Below, in pieces: positions 1 through 7,552 of a stretch of DNA of 42,256 bases. How positions within the stretch are numbered: the stretch's first letter is position 1; each line of letters opens with the position of its first letter. The stretch spans positions 1 through 42,256 of the forward strand of contig CALLNY010000030.1 in assembly GCA_938005475.1 (NCBI GenBank), written 5' to 3'. The notes under the pieces were generated by a model, which was not told the origin of the DNA, did no database searches, and worked only from the letters and a program-made list of their open reading frames with translations. The translations under genes were made by a program, and so were the position numbers. This DNA is from an uncultured Bacteroidia bacterium. GTDB lineage: Bacteria > Bacteroidota > Bacteroidia > J057 > CALLMJ01.

Positions 1-393
1 AATTTCCCTAATCTCCCTTCTATTCTCCTCTACTCTTTTTTGAAATTCTTTTCTGGATTCTTCAAAAATTCTATCCCATTTCTCTTCAAACTCTTTAAAT
101 CTTTCATCGGTTTGCTTAAACTTTTCATCGGTTTGCTTAAATCTTTCATCGGTTTGCTTAAATCTTTCATCGGTTTGCTTAAACTTTTCATCGGTTTGCT
201 TAAACTTTTCATCGGTTTGCTTAAATCTTTCATCGGTTTGCTTAAACTTTTCATCAGTTTGTTTAAACCGTTCAGCTGTTTCTTTGAACCGCTCATCCGT
301 TTCTCTGAATCGTTCAGTCAGTTCCTGAAACTTTTTATCCGTTTCTTGGAACATCAACCAAACTTTCTCGAAGGTTAGTTCATTTTTTTTCAT
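1..393 (-). CDS. N-terminal fragment of a heptad-repeat coiled-coil protein (probable PD-(D/E)XK/DUF3782-like family), cut by left edge
   Basis: The frame opens at ATG 393-391 and stays open for 131 codons to base 1, so the C-terminus lies outside the window. It begins MKKNELTFEKVWLMFQETDK and then becomes an almost pure heptad series of the type KQTDE(R/K)F, with eight near-identical copies at residues 44-99 and looser copies (LTERFRE, TDERFKE, TAERFKQ) before them. F and T recur at fixed heptad positions and the rest is charged, so a long parallel coiled coil is expected. After residue 100 the repeat gives way to a charged helix (EFEEKWDRIFEES). Proteins that I recall with such TDERFKQ coils usually end in a PD-(D/E)XK nuclease-like domain; that part is not visible here. 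Two other long open frames over this DNA are by-products of the 21-base repeat, in which every frame is open. Family call is moderately sure, function is not known. Confidence 0.72.
   Translation of the reverse strand, partial: MKKNELTFEKVWLMFQETDKKFQELTERFRETDERFKETAERFKQTDEKFKQTDERFKQTDEKFKQTDEKFKQTDERFKQTDERFKQTDEKFKQTDERFKEFEEKWDRIFEESRKEFQKRVEENRREIREI
97..264 (-). repeat. 21-bp coding minisatellite, eight copies
   Basis: Eight tandem 21-base units encode the heptad KQTDE(R/K)F. Units differ almost only at the codon giving R or K (AGA versus AAG) and are otherwise nearly identical, including AAG CAA ACC GAT GAA. The unit length is a multiple of three, so gain or loss of units would keep the frame and change coil length by one heptad. 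Diverged units continue upstream in the gene to about base 348. Confidence 0.9.
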
Positions 394-587
394 AACTACA
401 AAAATAAGAAAGTTTTAAAAAATAAAAAAGCTTTAGATTAAAATTATCGTAGTTAAAAATTTTAATCTTTCCTTTAACTGACATAATCACATAACTAATA
501 TAATCACAAGCAAATCATAATGAATAACTTCATAAATTTTGAGATATTTGTAATCAAGGAAATAGTCAGTTTTTGATATTAGGCGTA

Positions 588-639
588 CCCTCTGTGAAAA
601 ACAATTCACCCACGGAGAGCAGAGAACACAGAAAAAAAG
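588..639. repeat. Dispersed intergenic repeat, copy 1 (CACAGA type)
   Basis: Contains CCCTCTGTG facing CACGGAGAG, followed by CAGAGAACACAGAAAAAAAG at 620-639. The latter 20 bases match 3751-3770 at 18 positions. Related words recur at 3687-3770 and 7335-7366, always between genes. Confidence 0.55.
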
Positions 640-670
640 TTATAATTAAATCAATATTTTCATAAGTATG

Positions 671-697
671 TAACGTATTGTTTTTAAATAAATTACG
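671..697 (+). repeat. 27-base intergenic repeat, copy 1
   Basis: This segment (core ATTGTTTTTAAATAAATT) is identical at 25 of 27 positions to 3648-3674. In both places it lies within about 40 bases of a CACAGA-type repeat, but on opposite sides of it. Confidence 0.65.
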
Positions 698-710
698 TGT
701 AAGTTTGAGA

Positions 711-749
711 ATGCTCACCTAAACTGGTAGTGACTACCCAAATGAGCAT
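711..749. repeat. Nested inverted repeat downstream of moxR
   Basis: Outer arms ATGCTCA (711-717) and TGAGCAT (743-749) enclose inner arms GGTAG (726-730) and CTACC (734-738) around a TGA loop. It lies just beyond the stop of the moxR-like gene. Neither side has the T-run expected of an intrinsic terminator, so its role is unclear. Confidence 0.4.
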
Positions 750-768
750 ATAAAAAACTTTCATAGCC

Positions 769-1746
769 TTAGATTTTTACGGTATTTAAAATTTGTTGAA
801 TACAATCATTGGCATGAATGTTAGCGGCATCGGCTTCGTAAGTTAGAATGACACGATGATTTAGGACATCCAATGCAATATTTTTTATATCTTCTGGGAG
901 GACATAATCTCTTTTATTAAGGAAAGCCAAAGCTTTAGAAGCGATATTTAAAGCAATAGTAGCCCGAGGAGATGCTCCAAATTCAATAAAAGATTTTAAT
1001 TTAGGTAGGCCATAATCTTGCGGTTTACGAGTTGCCATTACAAGGTCTACGATATAATCTTCAAGTCTTTCATTCAAGGAAATTTGATTGATGAACTTTC
1101 GTATTTCTAAGATATCGTGTTTTTTGAGAATAGGTTTCAAGTCATATTTCACTTCTGTTAGAGCCATTCTTTTCATGATGAGTTTTTCTTCTTCACGGGA
1201 AGGATAGTCCACATGAATTTTCATCATGAATCGGTCTATTTGGGCTTCTGGAAGTGGGTAAGTACCTTCTTGGTCGATAGGATTTTGGGTGGCAAGTACT
1301 AGGAAAGGATTATCTAGGGGATAAGTATTATCTCCAATGGTAACTTGCCTTTCCTGCATAGCTTCTAAAAGTGCACTTTGGACTTTAGCTGGCGAACGAT
1401 TAATTTCATCTGCTAAAATAATATTAGCGAAGATAGGTCCTTTTTTTACTTCAAAACGTGTTTCTTTCTGATTATAAATTAAAGTTCCGATGAGGTCTGC
1501 GGGGAGTAAATCAGGTGTGAATTGAATACGCTTAAAACTAACATCAATCAATTTGGAAAGAGTAGAGATGGTCAAAGTTTTAGCGAGACCTGGGACTCCT
1601 TCAATGAGGATATGACCATTAGTTAGCAAAGCAATCAATAATTTTTTTATCATATTTTCTTGCCCTACCACTACCTGGTGCAAGTTATATTCTACTTGTT
1701 CTAATAATTCAGCGGATTTTTGAATTTTAGTTTTTAGGTCATTCAT
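769..1746 (-). CDS. MoxR-family AAA+ ATPase
   Basis: Cytoplasmic AAA+ ATPase of the MoxR type, 325 residues, the usual length. Walker A is GVPGLAKT at residues 50-57, Walker B is in NIILADEINR at 108-117 followed by the MoxR signature SPAKVQSALLEAMQE, sensor 1 is ATQNP at 152-156, and EAQIDRF at 167-173 carries the expected arginine. The C-terminal helical lid contains SPRATIALNIASKALA and a DVLNHRVILTYEA segment typical of the family. MoxR proteins act as chaperone-like remodelers, often of VWA-domain partners. Here the usual DUF58/VWA neighbours are absent, although a VWA-like membrane protein is encoded at 20951. The gene starts 9 bases after the TPR gene and is almost certainly cotranscribed with it. 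Confidence 0.95.
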   Translation of the reverse strand: MNDLKTKIQKSAELLEQVEYNLHQVVVGQENMIKKLLIALLTNGHILIEGVPGLAKTLTISTLSKLIDVSFKRIQFTPDLLPADLIGTLIYNQKETRFEVKKGPIFANIILADEINRSPAKVQSALLEAMQERQVTIGDNTYPLDNPFLVLATQNPIDQEGTYPLPEAQIDRFMMKIHVDYPSREEEKLIMKRMALTEVKYDLKPILKKHDILEIRKFINQISLNERLEDYIVDLVMATRKPQDYGLPKLKSFIEFGASPRATIALNIASKALAFLNKRDYVLPEDIKNIALDVLNHRVILTYEADAANIHANDCIQQILNTVKI

Positions 1747-1755
1747 AAAAGGAAA

Positions 1756-2481
1756 TTATTTTGAGTTAAGTTGTTTTTCTATTTTAGCGAGAACATATAA
1801 AGCTTCTTCCTCGCCGAGGCTATAAGCATTTTGGTAATCCCATTTTGCTTTTTCGAGTTGCCCAGTCATAAAATAGATATGCCCACGATTGAGCCAAGCT
1901 TTTTCATGATTAGGATTTAGATTAATCAATTGAGAATAAGCTGATAAGGCTTGTTCAGGAAGATTATATTTTTCGTATGTATAAGCTAAATTAAACCAAG
2001 CTTGTTCGTCGGTTTTATCAATCTGTAATACATTTTCATAACATTCTATGGCTTTACCGTATTCGCATTGCAATAAATAAGTGTTACCTGCGTTATACCA
2101 TGCATTCGTATCCTCTAAACTGTAAGCTAAAATTTTTTTATAACATTCTAATTCCTTTCGATAAAAAAACTGTTGATGATATTCGTGGGCTTGCTCGTAG
2201 AGTTGTTTGATTTGATTACAATTATGAATGATTTGTATTGCTTGGGGATGGTCTTTATACCAATCCAGTACTCGGGATGCGGCATCTATACATTCTTCAT
2301 ACCAACCTCTTTGGAAGAGTAATTCTGAAGTGAGTAAGAATAATTCTACAATAAATTCAACATGGGGCGAGTCATGGGTAACAAACTTACGAATATTCTG
2401 CTGTAAATATTCAATTTTGTCTTCAAAAGCTTGTATTTGATGGAATTCTGCTTTTAAGGTAGCAATATTAGGAATTTTCAT
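1756..2481 (-). CDS. TPR-repeat protein
   Basis: A 241-residue soluble protein with no signal peptide. The C-terminal half has at least three tetratricopeptide repeats, at about residues 126-159 (AWYNAGNTYLLQ...), 160-193 (AWFNLAYTYEKYNLPEQAL) and 194-225 (AWLNRGHIYFMTGQLEKAK); the N-terminal half is probably degenerate TPR-like helices. The frame can be extended upstream, but the start MKIPNIATLK at 2481 is chosen because a TAnnTTTG box (TATTTTTG on the minus strand, 2493-2486) sits four bases before it and the extension has no homologue-like character. It is the first gene of an operon with the MoxR-like ATPase, which suggests a scaffold or partner role for that ATPase; this is an inference. 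Confidence 0.88.
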   Translation of the reverse strand: MKIPNIATLKAEFHQIQAFEDKIEYLQQNIRKFVTHDSPHVEFIVELFLLTSELLFQRGWYEECIDAASRVLDWYKDHPQAIQIIHNCNQIKQLYEQAHEYHQQFFYRKELECYKKILAYSLEDTNAWYNAGNTYLLQCEYGKAIECYENVLQIDKTDEQAWFNLAYTYEKYNLPEQALSAYSQLINLNPNHEKAWLNRGHIYFMTGQLEKAKWDYQNAYSLGEEEALYVLAKIEKQLNSK

Positions 2482-2485
2482 TCTG

Positions 2486-2519
2486 CAAAAATAGTAAAGA
2501 AGTTGAAAAGATTGGCAAA
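2486..2519 (-). promoter_or_regulatory. Bacteroidota-type promoter for the TPR-moxR operon
   Basis: On the minus strand TTTG (2519-2516), a 22-base spacer and TATTTTTG (2493-2486) match the TTTG/TAnnTTTG pattern. Only four bases separate the -7 box from ATG, so the mRNA should have almost no leader. Confidence 0.6.
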
Positions 2520-2558
2520 TAGTCAGATTTTCTTTCAAAATAAAAGTGAAGTAAAGGG

Positions 2559-2587
2559 TTTGTAAATTTGTAAAAAATGTAATTTTG
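2559..2587 (+). promoter_or_regulatory. Bacteroidota-type promoter for the FAH-family gene
   Basis: TTTG at 2559-2562, 17-base spacer, TAATTTTG at 2580-2587, then 14 bases to ATG 2602. It is divergent from the TPR promoter in the same 120-base gap. Confidence 0.6.
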
Positions 2588-2601
2588 CTGAAAATATTCA
2601 C

Positions 2602-3621
2602 ATGAAGTTATTGTATTGCTCACAACCACCTATCAAGTATATAGGCCTCTATCACGATGGAAAGGTTTTAAATTTAACACAAGTAGCTCAATGGGAAGGT
2701 AAAGTATTCCCAGATAAAATGGAGGATTTTTTACATCATTTAGAAGAATTTGAGAAAATAGCTCGTGAAATAGATAAAAAATTTAAGACGGGTTCTTATG
2801 TTGAGAGTTCTAAAAATTATGATGAGGTTTCTTTATTGGCGCCGGTGATGCGTCCTACTTCATGTAGAGATGCTTATGCTTTTCGCCAGCACGTTCAAAC
2901 GGCAAGAAGAAATCGTGGATTAGATATGATACCGGAATTTGACCAATTTCCTATTTTTTATTATACCAATCATTTGGCAATTACGGGTCCAGGTCCTATC
3001 ACTGTAATGGAAGATCATCTCCAACAATTAGATTTTGAATTAGAAGCGGCTGTAATTCTCGGGAGAAAAGGTAGAAATATTGATGCCAAGTATGCTGATG
3101 AGTATATTTTTGGTTACACTATCATGAATGATTGGTCTGCAAGAGTTCTACAAATGGAGGAGATGAAACTTTCATTAGGTCCTGCAAAAGGAAAAGATTT
3201 TGCTACTTCTATGGGTCCGATGCTAGTTACGCGCGATGAACTTATGCCTTATCAGGTTCCTACTAAAACAGGACATATTGGCGAGCAATTTCGCTTGGAA
3301 ATGAAAGCCCGTATCAACGGAAAACAAGTCTCTCATGGCTATTTATCCGATATGGACTGGACTTTTGCTGAAATCATAGAGCGTGTTTCGTATGGGGTTT
3401 CGGTTTTCCCTACGGATGTCATTGGTTCAGGAACAGTAGGAACAGGTTGTCTTCTAGAACTTAATGGTACTAGAAAATTAGAAAATCCTGATTACAAGCC
3501 CTACTGGCTCAAAGAAAGAGACGTCGTTGAATTAGAGATTACTGAACTAGGCATTCTCTCTAATACGATTGTCAAAGATTCCAAAAAACATTCTATTCTT
3601 GCCAAAAAACATAATAAATAA
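2602..3621 (+). CDS. Fumarylacetoacetate hydrolase (FAH) family protein
   Basis: A 339-residue protein of the FAH fold. The metal site is visible as the E-x-E motif in DFELEAAVILGRKG (E146, E148) and the aspartate of MNDWSAR (D177). The segment LGPAKGKDFATSMGPMLV (193-209) and the C-terminal GSGTVGTGCLLELN resemble bona fide fumarylacetoacetases, whose reaction splits 4-fumarylacetoacetate into fumarate and acetoacetate in tyrosine breakdown. The protein is shorter than eukaryotic FAH (about 420 residues) and has a short N-terminal domain. Other members of the superfamily act on acylpyruvates or dicarboxylic keto acids, so the exact substrate is open. It stands alone in its transcription unit; no other tyrosine-catabolism gene is in the window. 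Confidence 0.85.
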   Translation: MKLLYCSQPPIKYIGLYHDGKVLNLTQVAQWEGKVFPDKMEDFLHHLEEFEKIAREIDKKFKTGSYVESSKNYDEVSLLAPVMRPTSCRDAYAFRQHVQTARRNRGLDMIPEFDQFPIFYYTNHLAITGPGPITVMEDHLQQLDFELEAAVILGRKGRNIDAKYADEYIFGYTIMNDWSARVLQMEEMKLSLGPAKGKDFATSMGPMLVTRDELMPYQVPTKTGHIGEQFRLEMKARINGKQVSHGYLSDMDWTFAEIIERVSYGVSVFPTDVIGSGTVGTGCLLELNGTRKLENPDYKPYWLKERDVVELEITELGILSNTIVKDSKKHSILAKKHNK

Positions 3622-3647
3622 ACTAAACAAAATTTTGATATGCAATA

Positions 3648-3674
3648 TAACTAATTGTTTTTAAATAAATTACG
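3648..3674 (+). repeat. 27-base intergenic repeat, copy 2
   Basis: Matches 671-697 at 25 of 27 positions, same orientation, again in an intergenic region and again close to a CACAGA-type repeat. Confidence 0.65.
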
Positions 3675-3686
3675 CTAAAAAATTGA

Positions 3687-3770
3687 CCACAGAGGACATA
3701 AAAAACAATCTCCATCCCTTTATGCCCTCTGTGGAACTAAAACTCATCAACAGATAACACAGATAAAAAG
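3687..3770. repeat. Dispersed intergenic repeat, copy 2, with long inverted repeat
   Basis: CCACAGAGGACAT (3687-3699) and ATGCCCTCTGTGG (3722-3734) pair at 12 of 13 positions around a 22-base loop, and CAGATAACACAGATAAAAAG (3751-3770) matches 620-639 at 18 of 20. It lies between the convergent ends of the FAH-family gene and sppA, where a hairpin could also end transcription, although no clean T-run follows. Confidence 0.6.
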
Positions 3771-3802
3771 AAAAATCAAAAGAAGCCTTTGTCTTTTTTT
3801 GT

Positions 3803-5548
3803 CTATTTTACATTGTAATCAAATGGATCCAACATATAAACTCCCGATTGAATTTGTGCAATAGCTTTTAACTGTTTATACAATTGATATTGTTCTTTTG
3901 TAACATAAAGATTGGCAAAATAAGATTGTGTTTCGTTTTGAAGTATTTTTTTCCAAAAATTTTGAGGTTCTGGATAAGTAACAATTTGGTAATCATCTCC
4001 TAGACCAGCTTGTTTGGCAATACTTTTAATAGCATCATCTAAACTTCCAATTTCATCTACTAAACCAATTTGCTTGGCTCTTATTCCTGACCATACTCTA
4101 CCCTGTGCAATAGAATCGACAGCAAGGGAATCAGGGAAGTTTCTTCCTTTTTTTACTACGTTGATGAAATCTCCATAAATTCTATTTACTCCTTGTTGTA
4201 TCACATTCGCTTCATATTCGGACATAGGACGATTGGGATTAGCTAAATCTGCATATTGAGAAGTAGTGACACGGTCAAAAGTGATACCCAATTTGTTATT
4301 AAACATTTTTTGAGTATTGATTAGTAATCCAAATACTCCGATGGAGCCAGTAATAGTGGTTGGTTCTGCGAAAATTTTTTGACAATTTGCAGAGATATAA
4401 TACCCTCCTGATGCGGCAACATCTCCATAGGAAGCAAATACAGGTTTTTCTTTTTTGGCTAATTCTATTTCACGAGCCATCACATCTGAAGCTAATGCAG
4501 AGCCACCAGGAGAATTTACTCGGATAATAATCGCTTTTACATTTTTATCTAGTCTAGCTTCACGAACTGCTTTCACAAAAGTTTCCGAACCCAAATTATC
4601 TTCGTCACTCTGCCCCGAAATAATTGTCCCGACTGCATAAATTACCGCAATTTTATTTCCACTTTTCTTAGGCTCGTAATTTTTACCATATTTGCTTGCG
4701 TTGACAAAACGTACTTTTTCTTCTTTTCCTAAACCAGACTTCTCTCGTAATAAATCTAAAACTTCATCCTCAAATTTGATACCGTCAATAATTTGATAAT
4801 TTAGAGCATCTTGGGCTGTCTGTATTGTTAATTCATCGGCATATTTTTGCAAGGTAATCTCCGATATTGTACGAGCTTGAGACACATTTTTTAAAATATG
4901 CTTCCAAAAATCCCCTAAAAAGGTTTTTACTTGTAGCCTATTCGCATCAGACATTTTGTCTAGAATGAATGGTTCAACGGCAGATTTATAGGTACCTACT
5001 CTAAATACTTTAGGTTCGATTTCTAATTTCTGTAGGGTTCCTTTGTAGAACATAGGATTAGAACTTAATCCGTTCCATTCCACTGCACCATTTGAATATA
5101 AAAAGATTTTATCTGCCGCCGTGCACAAATAATACATTTTTTTGGAGTACACCTCTCCGTAAGCATAGATAAATTTTTTTGATTTTTTAAATTCCAACAG
5201 CTCATTTCTTAAAGCTTCCAAAGTAGCCCAACCACCTGAACCTAACATCCCTACATTCAAGTATATACCTTTGATTTTATCATCAGTAGAAGCCTTTCGA
5301 ATTGCATGCTGAAGAGTCCTCAAATCAATAGGCTCCAAGTCTCCTAATAATCTATTCACGGGATTTTCTTCCTTAAACTCCTCTATCGTTCCCGTTAAAT
5401 TGATTTTTAAGATGGATTGATCTTGTACCCTAAGTGCTTGGTCTTTACTTAAACTTGAAATGGAAACAACAACCACAATAAAACCCACCAAAAAAATTAA
5501 AATGCCTGCTAAAAAAGCCGCAAAAAAATAACCCAAAAACTTTCTCAT
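3803..5548 (-). CDS. sppA: Signal peptide peptidase SppA, 67-kDa (tandem S49) type
   Basis: Membrane-anchored serine protease that degrades cleaved signal peptides. At 581 residues it has the long, duplicated form with two S49 domains. A single membrane segment spans residues about 5-30. The N-terminal domain carries the catalytic lysine in FRVGTYKSAVEPF (K188), and the C-terminal domain carries the nucleophile in YGDVAASGGYYISAN (S380), matching the Lys/Ser dyad split between domains in the E. coli enzyme. IIRVNSPGGS (341-350) is the usual oxyanion-side motif. The start at MRKFLGYFFAAF gives a proper membrane anchor. A near-match -7 box (TAATATTG on the minus strand, 5573-5566) lies upstream. 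It is transcribed alone, divergent from secG. Confidence 0.95.
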   Translation of the reverse strand: MRKFLGYFFAAFLAGILIFLVGFIVVVVSISSLSKDQALRVQDQSILKINLTGTIEEFKEENPVNRLLGDLEPIDLRTLQHAIRKASTDDKIKGIYLNVGMLGSGGWATLEALRNELLEFKKSKKFIYAYGEVYSKKMYYLCTAADKIFLYSNGAVEWNGLSSNPMFYKGTLQKLEIEPKVFRVGTYKSAVEPFILDKMSDANRLQVKTFLGDFWKHILKNVSQARTISEITLQKYADELTIQTAQDALNYQIIDGIKFEDEVLDLLREKSGLGKEEKVRFVNASKYGKNYEPKKSGNKIAVIYAVGTIISGQSDEDNLGSETFVKAVREARLDKNVKAIIIRVNSPGGSALASDVMAREIELAKKEKPVFASYGDVAASGGYYISANCQKIFAEPTTITGSIGVFGLLINTQKMFNNKLGITFDRVTTSQYADLANPNRPMSEYEANVIQQGVNRIYGDFINVVKKGRNFPDSLAVDSIAQGRVWSGIRAKQIGLVDEIGSLDDAIKSIAKQAGLGDDYQIVTYPEPQNFWKKILQNETQSYFANLYVTKEQYQLYKQLKAIAQIQSGVYMLDPFDYNVK

Positions 5549-5656
5549 ATCAATAATTTGGTTGCAATATTATGGATTTTCAGTTATAATAAAAAAGTGA
5601 TTTGAAGATTATCGGTTTAAGAAAAAGATAAAAGGATAAAACAAACCATAATTTTT

Positions 5657-5688
5657 TTTGTGATTCTCAAATCACTTACTTAAATTTG
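5657..5688 (+). promoter_or_regulatory. Bacteroidota-type promoter for secG
   Basis: Textbook arrangement: TTTG (5657-5660), 20-base spacer, TAAATTTG (5681-5688), then 16 bases to the ATG of secG at 5705. Confidence 0.7.
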
Positions 5689-5704
5689 CACTTTTAAAAG
5701 TTTT

Positions 5705-6052
5705 ATGTACGGAGTACTTATTACCTTATTGATTATTGCATGTACGCTTCTGATTTTAGCGGTATTGATACAAAACTCAAAAGGAGGAGGTTTATCTTCT
5801 GCGATTGCAGGAGTATCAAACGCTCAACAATTATTAGGGGCAGTTCGCTCAGCAGATTTAATTGAAAAAATTACTTGGTATCTAGCGGGTTCTATTGTAG
5901 CAATTATCATTATCAGTAACATTTTTGTAGAAAAAGAACAAGTGAAAACAGACTTAAAGATGAAAAATCAATTAGAAAATCAAATAATTGTTAATCCAAC
6001 ACAAACCCCTAATACTAATCAGTTTAAACAACAAAATAATCCAAACGAATAA
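5705..6052 (+). CDS. secG: Preprotein translocase subunit SecG
   Basis: Small inner-membrane subunit of the SecYEG channel. The 115-residue protein has two membrane segments (about residues 3-22 and 56-76). Between them lies the family signature LIQNSKGGGLSSAIAG followed by a conserved loop with NAQQLLGAVR and SADLIEKITW. The C-terminal 35 residues are polar, Gln/Asn-rich and likely disordered, a common SecG extension in this phylum. A strong promoter lies immediately upstream. The thiolase gene follows after three bases, so the two are cotranscribed, although their functions are unrelated. Confidence 0.94.
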   Translation: MYGVLITLLIIACTLLILAVLIQNSKGGGLSSAIAGVSNAQQLLGAVRSADLIEKITWYLAGSIVAIIIISNIFVEKEQVKTDLKMKNQLENQIIVNPTQTPNTNQFKQQNNPNE

Positions 6053-6055
6053 CCT

Positions 6056-7264
6056 ATGAAAACCGCATATATTTATGACGCTGTAAGAACACCACGTGGT
6101 AGAGGGAAGAAAGATGGTTCCTTACACGAGGTTACTCCTGTTCGTTTAGTAACTACCTTATTAGATGCATTGAAAGAAAGGAATTCTTTGGACACTTCTC
6201 TGGTTGAAGATATCATTTTGGGGTGTGTAACTCAGATTGGTGAGCAAGGAGGAGAGATAGCAAAAACAGTATCTATGGCGGCTGGATATCATCAAAGAGT
6301 TTCAGGAGTAACTATCAATCGCTTTTGCGGTTCTGGATTGGAAGCTATCAACCAAGCATCCGCTTATATTATGAGTGGTCAATGTTCTGTAATAATTGCG
6401 GGGGGAGTAGAATCTATGTCGCGAATTGAGATGGGTTCTGATGGTGGCGCATGGTATATGGACCCCTCCGTTTCAATTCCTACTTATTTTGTACCTCAAG
6501 GTATTGCCGCAGACCTTTTAGCAACAAAGTATGGTTATTCTCGTAATGATGTAGATACTTTTGCTTATCATTCTCACCAAAGAGCCGCATTAGCATGGAA
6601 AAATCAATATTTCCAAAAATCTATTATACCTGTCAAAGATATTAACGGCTTAACTTTGTTAGATAAAGATGAAACAATAAGACCAGATACTACCCTAGAA
6701 AAACTATCTACGTTAGAACCTTCTTTCGTTCAGCATGGGCAAATGGGCGGATTTGACGCAGTAGCAACCCAACGTTACCCAGAAATTGAAGAGGTAAAAC
6801 ATGTACATCACGCAGGTAATTCATCAGGCATTGTGGACGGCTCCAGTTTAGTTTTGTTAGGAGACGAAGAGTTTGGCAATAAAACAGGATTAAAACCACG
6901 TGCTAAAATTGTGGCTTTTGCTGTAATTGGTACCGAACCTACCATCATGCTGACAGGTCCCATCGATGCTACTCAATTAGTACTCCAAAAAGCTGGTCTA
7001 ACTATTGACCAAATAGATTTATTTGAAGTAAACGAAGCTTTTGCGGCAGTAGTATTACGTTATATGGATGCTCTTAAAGTTCCTCATGATAAAGTCAATG
7101 TAAATGGTGGGGCTATTGCTATGGGACATCCACTTGGTGCTACAGGTGCCATTTTAACAAATACGGTCCTAGATGAATTAGAACGAAGAAACCTTCAACG
7201 TGGTTTAATTACTCTTTGCATCGGTGGGGGTATGGGAATAGCTACCATTATCGAAAGAGTCTAG
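6056..7264 (+). CDS. Acetyl-CoA C-acyltransferase (thiolase)
   Basis: Thiolase of 402 residues. The acylated cysteine is C91 in INRFCGSGLEAINQA, the histidine is H358 in NGGAIAMGHPLGATGA, and the second cysteine is C388 in LITLCIGGGMG; NEAFAAVV is also present, so all catalytic blocks are intact. It either cleaves 3-ketoacyl-CoA at the end of a beta-oxidation turn or condenses two acetyl-CoA. The sequence DAVRTPRGRGKKDGSLHEV at the N-terminus resembles the degradative FadA/FadI-like group more than biosynthetic PhaA, which would fit the ETF and acyl-CoA dehydrogenase genes nearby. Three bases separate it from secG. Substrate chain length cannot be read from the sequence. Confidence 0.93.
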   Translation: MKTAYIYDAVRTPRGRGKKDGSLHEVTPVRLVTTLLDALKERNSLDTSLVEDIILGCVTQIGEQGGEIAKTVSMAAGYHQRVSGVTINRFCGSGLEAINQASAYIMSGQCSVIIAGGVESMSRIEMGSDGGAWYMDPSVSIPTYFVPQGIAADLLATKYGYSRNDVDTFAYHSHQRAALAWKNQYFQKSIIPVKDINGLTLLDKDETIRPDTTLEKLSTLEPSFVQHGQMGGFDAVATQRYPEIEEVKHVHHAGNSSGIVDGSSLVLLGDEEFGNKTGLKPRAKIVAFAVIGTEPTIMLTGPIDATQLVLQKAGLTIDQIDLFEVNEAFAAVVLRYMDALKVPHDKVNVNGGAIAMGHPLGATGAILTNTVLDELERRNLQRGLITLCIGGGMGIATIIERV

Positions 7265-7334
7265 AATATCGATACGACTGTGCACAGGGAAAATCGTCGT
7301 TTTGTTAAAATTATCTCTTCTTTATGACTCTTTT

Positions 7335-7366
7335 TCTCTGTGTTTTTCTATGTTCTCTGTGGTTAA
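7335..7366 (-). repeat. Dispersed intergenic repeat, copy 3 (CACAGA type)
   Basis: Read on the minus strand it starts TTAACCACAGAGAACATAG and continues with AAAAACACAGAGA. The words ACCACAGAG and ACACAGA are shared with the copies at 588-639 and 3687-3770. Confidence 0.55.
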
Positions 7367-7510
7367 TCTTTTATCACAAAGAAGTGTTAAGGTTATCTAA
7401 TTTTCCACTTTAAATTTATGCATAATTTATTCAATACAATCAATTATTGTATATCAAAACTTTGTTCAAATCATCTATTAAGTTGGCTTGATTGGTGGGC
7501 TGTTGTCAAT

Positions 7511-7552
7511 ATAAAAAACAAAAAAGTGAGGCTACCATTATTAGGGTAGCCT
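7511..7552 (-). terminator. Intrinsic terminator of the etfB-etfA operon
   Basis: AGGCTACC (7529-7536) and GGTAGCCT (7545-7552) form an 8-bp perfect stem with an 8-base loop. On the minus strand the stem is followed by CACTTTTTTGTTTTTT, a classic U-tract, starting 28 bases after the etfA stop. Confidence 0.85.

Larger units (their letters stand above)
394..768. other. Intergenic region with repeat words, no gene seen
   Basis: No credible open frame on either strand. It holds a CACAGA-type repeat segment at 588-639, a 27-base segment at 671-697 that recurs at 3648-3674, and a nested inverted repeat at 711-749. The 5' part next to the coiled-coil gene is simply AT-rich. Confidence 0.6.

Noticed and set aside
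97-264. CRISPR array
   Set aside because: Units are contiguous 21-mers without spacers and are in frame with a coding sequence.
30-378. Long open frames on both strands across the left-edge repeat as separate genes
   Set aside because: They are other-frame readings of the 21-base repeat. Only the minus-strand frame from 393 gives a coherent heptad coiled coil with a plausible start.
711-749. Inverted repeat as the moxR terminator
   Set aside because: No T-run follows it on the minus strand; kept only as an unexplained inverted repeat.
769-2481. moxR-TPR pair as part of a complete Bat/VWA aerotolerance-type locus
   Set aside because: No DUF58 or Bat genes are next to it; the VWA-like protein at 20951 is 18 kb away and in another operon.
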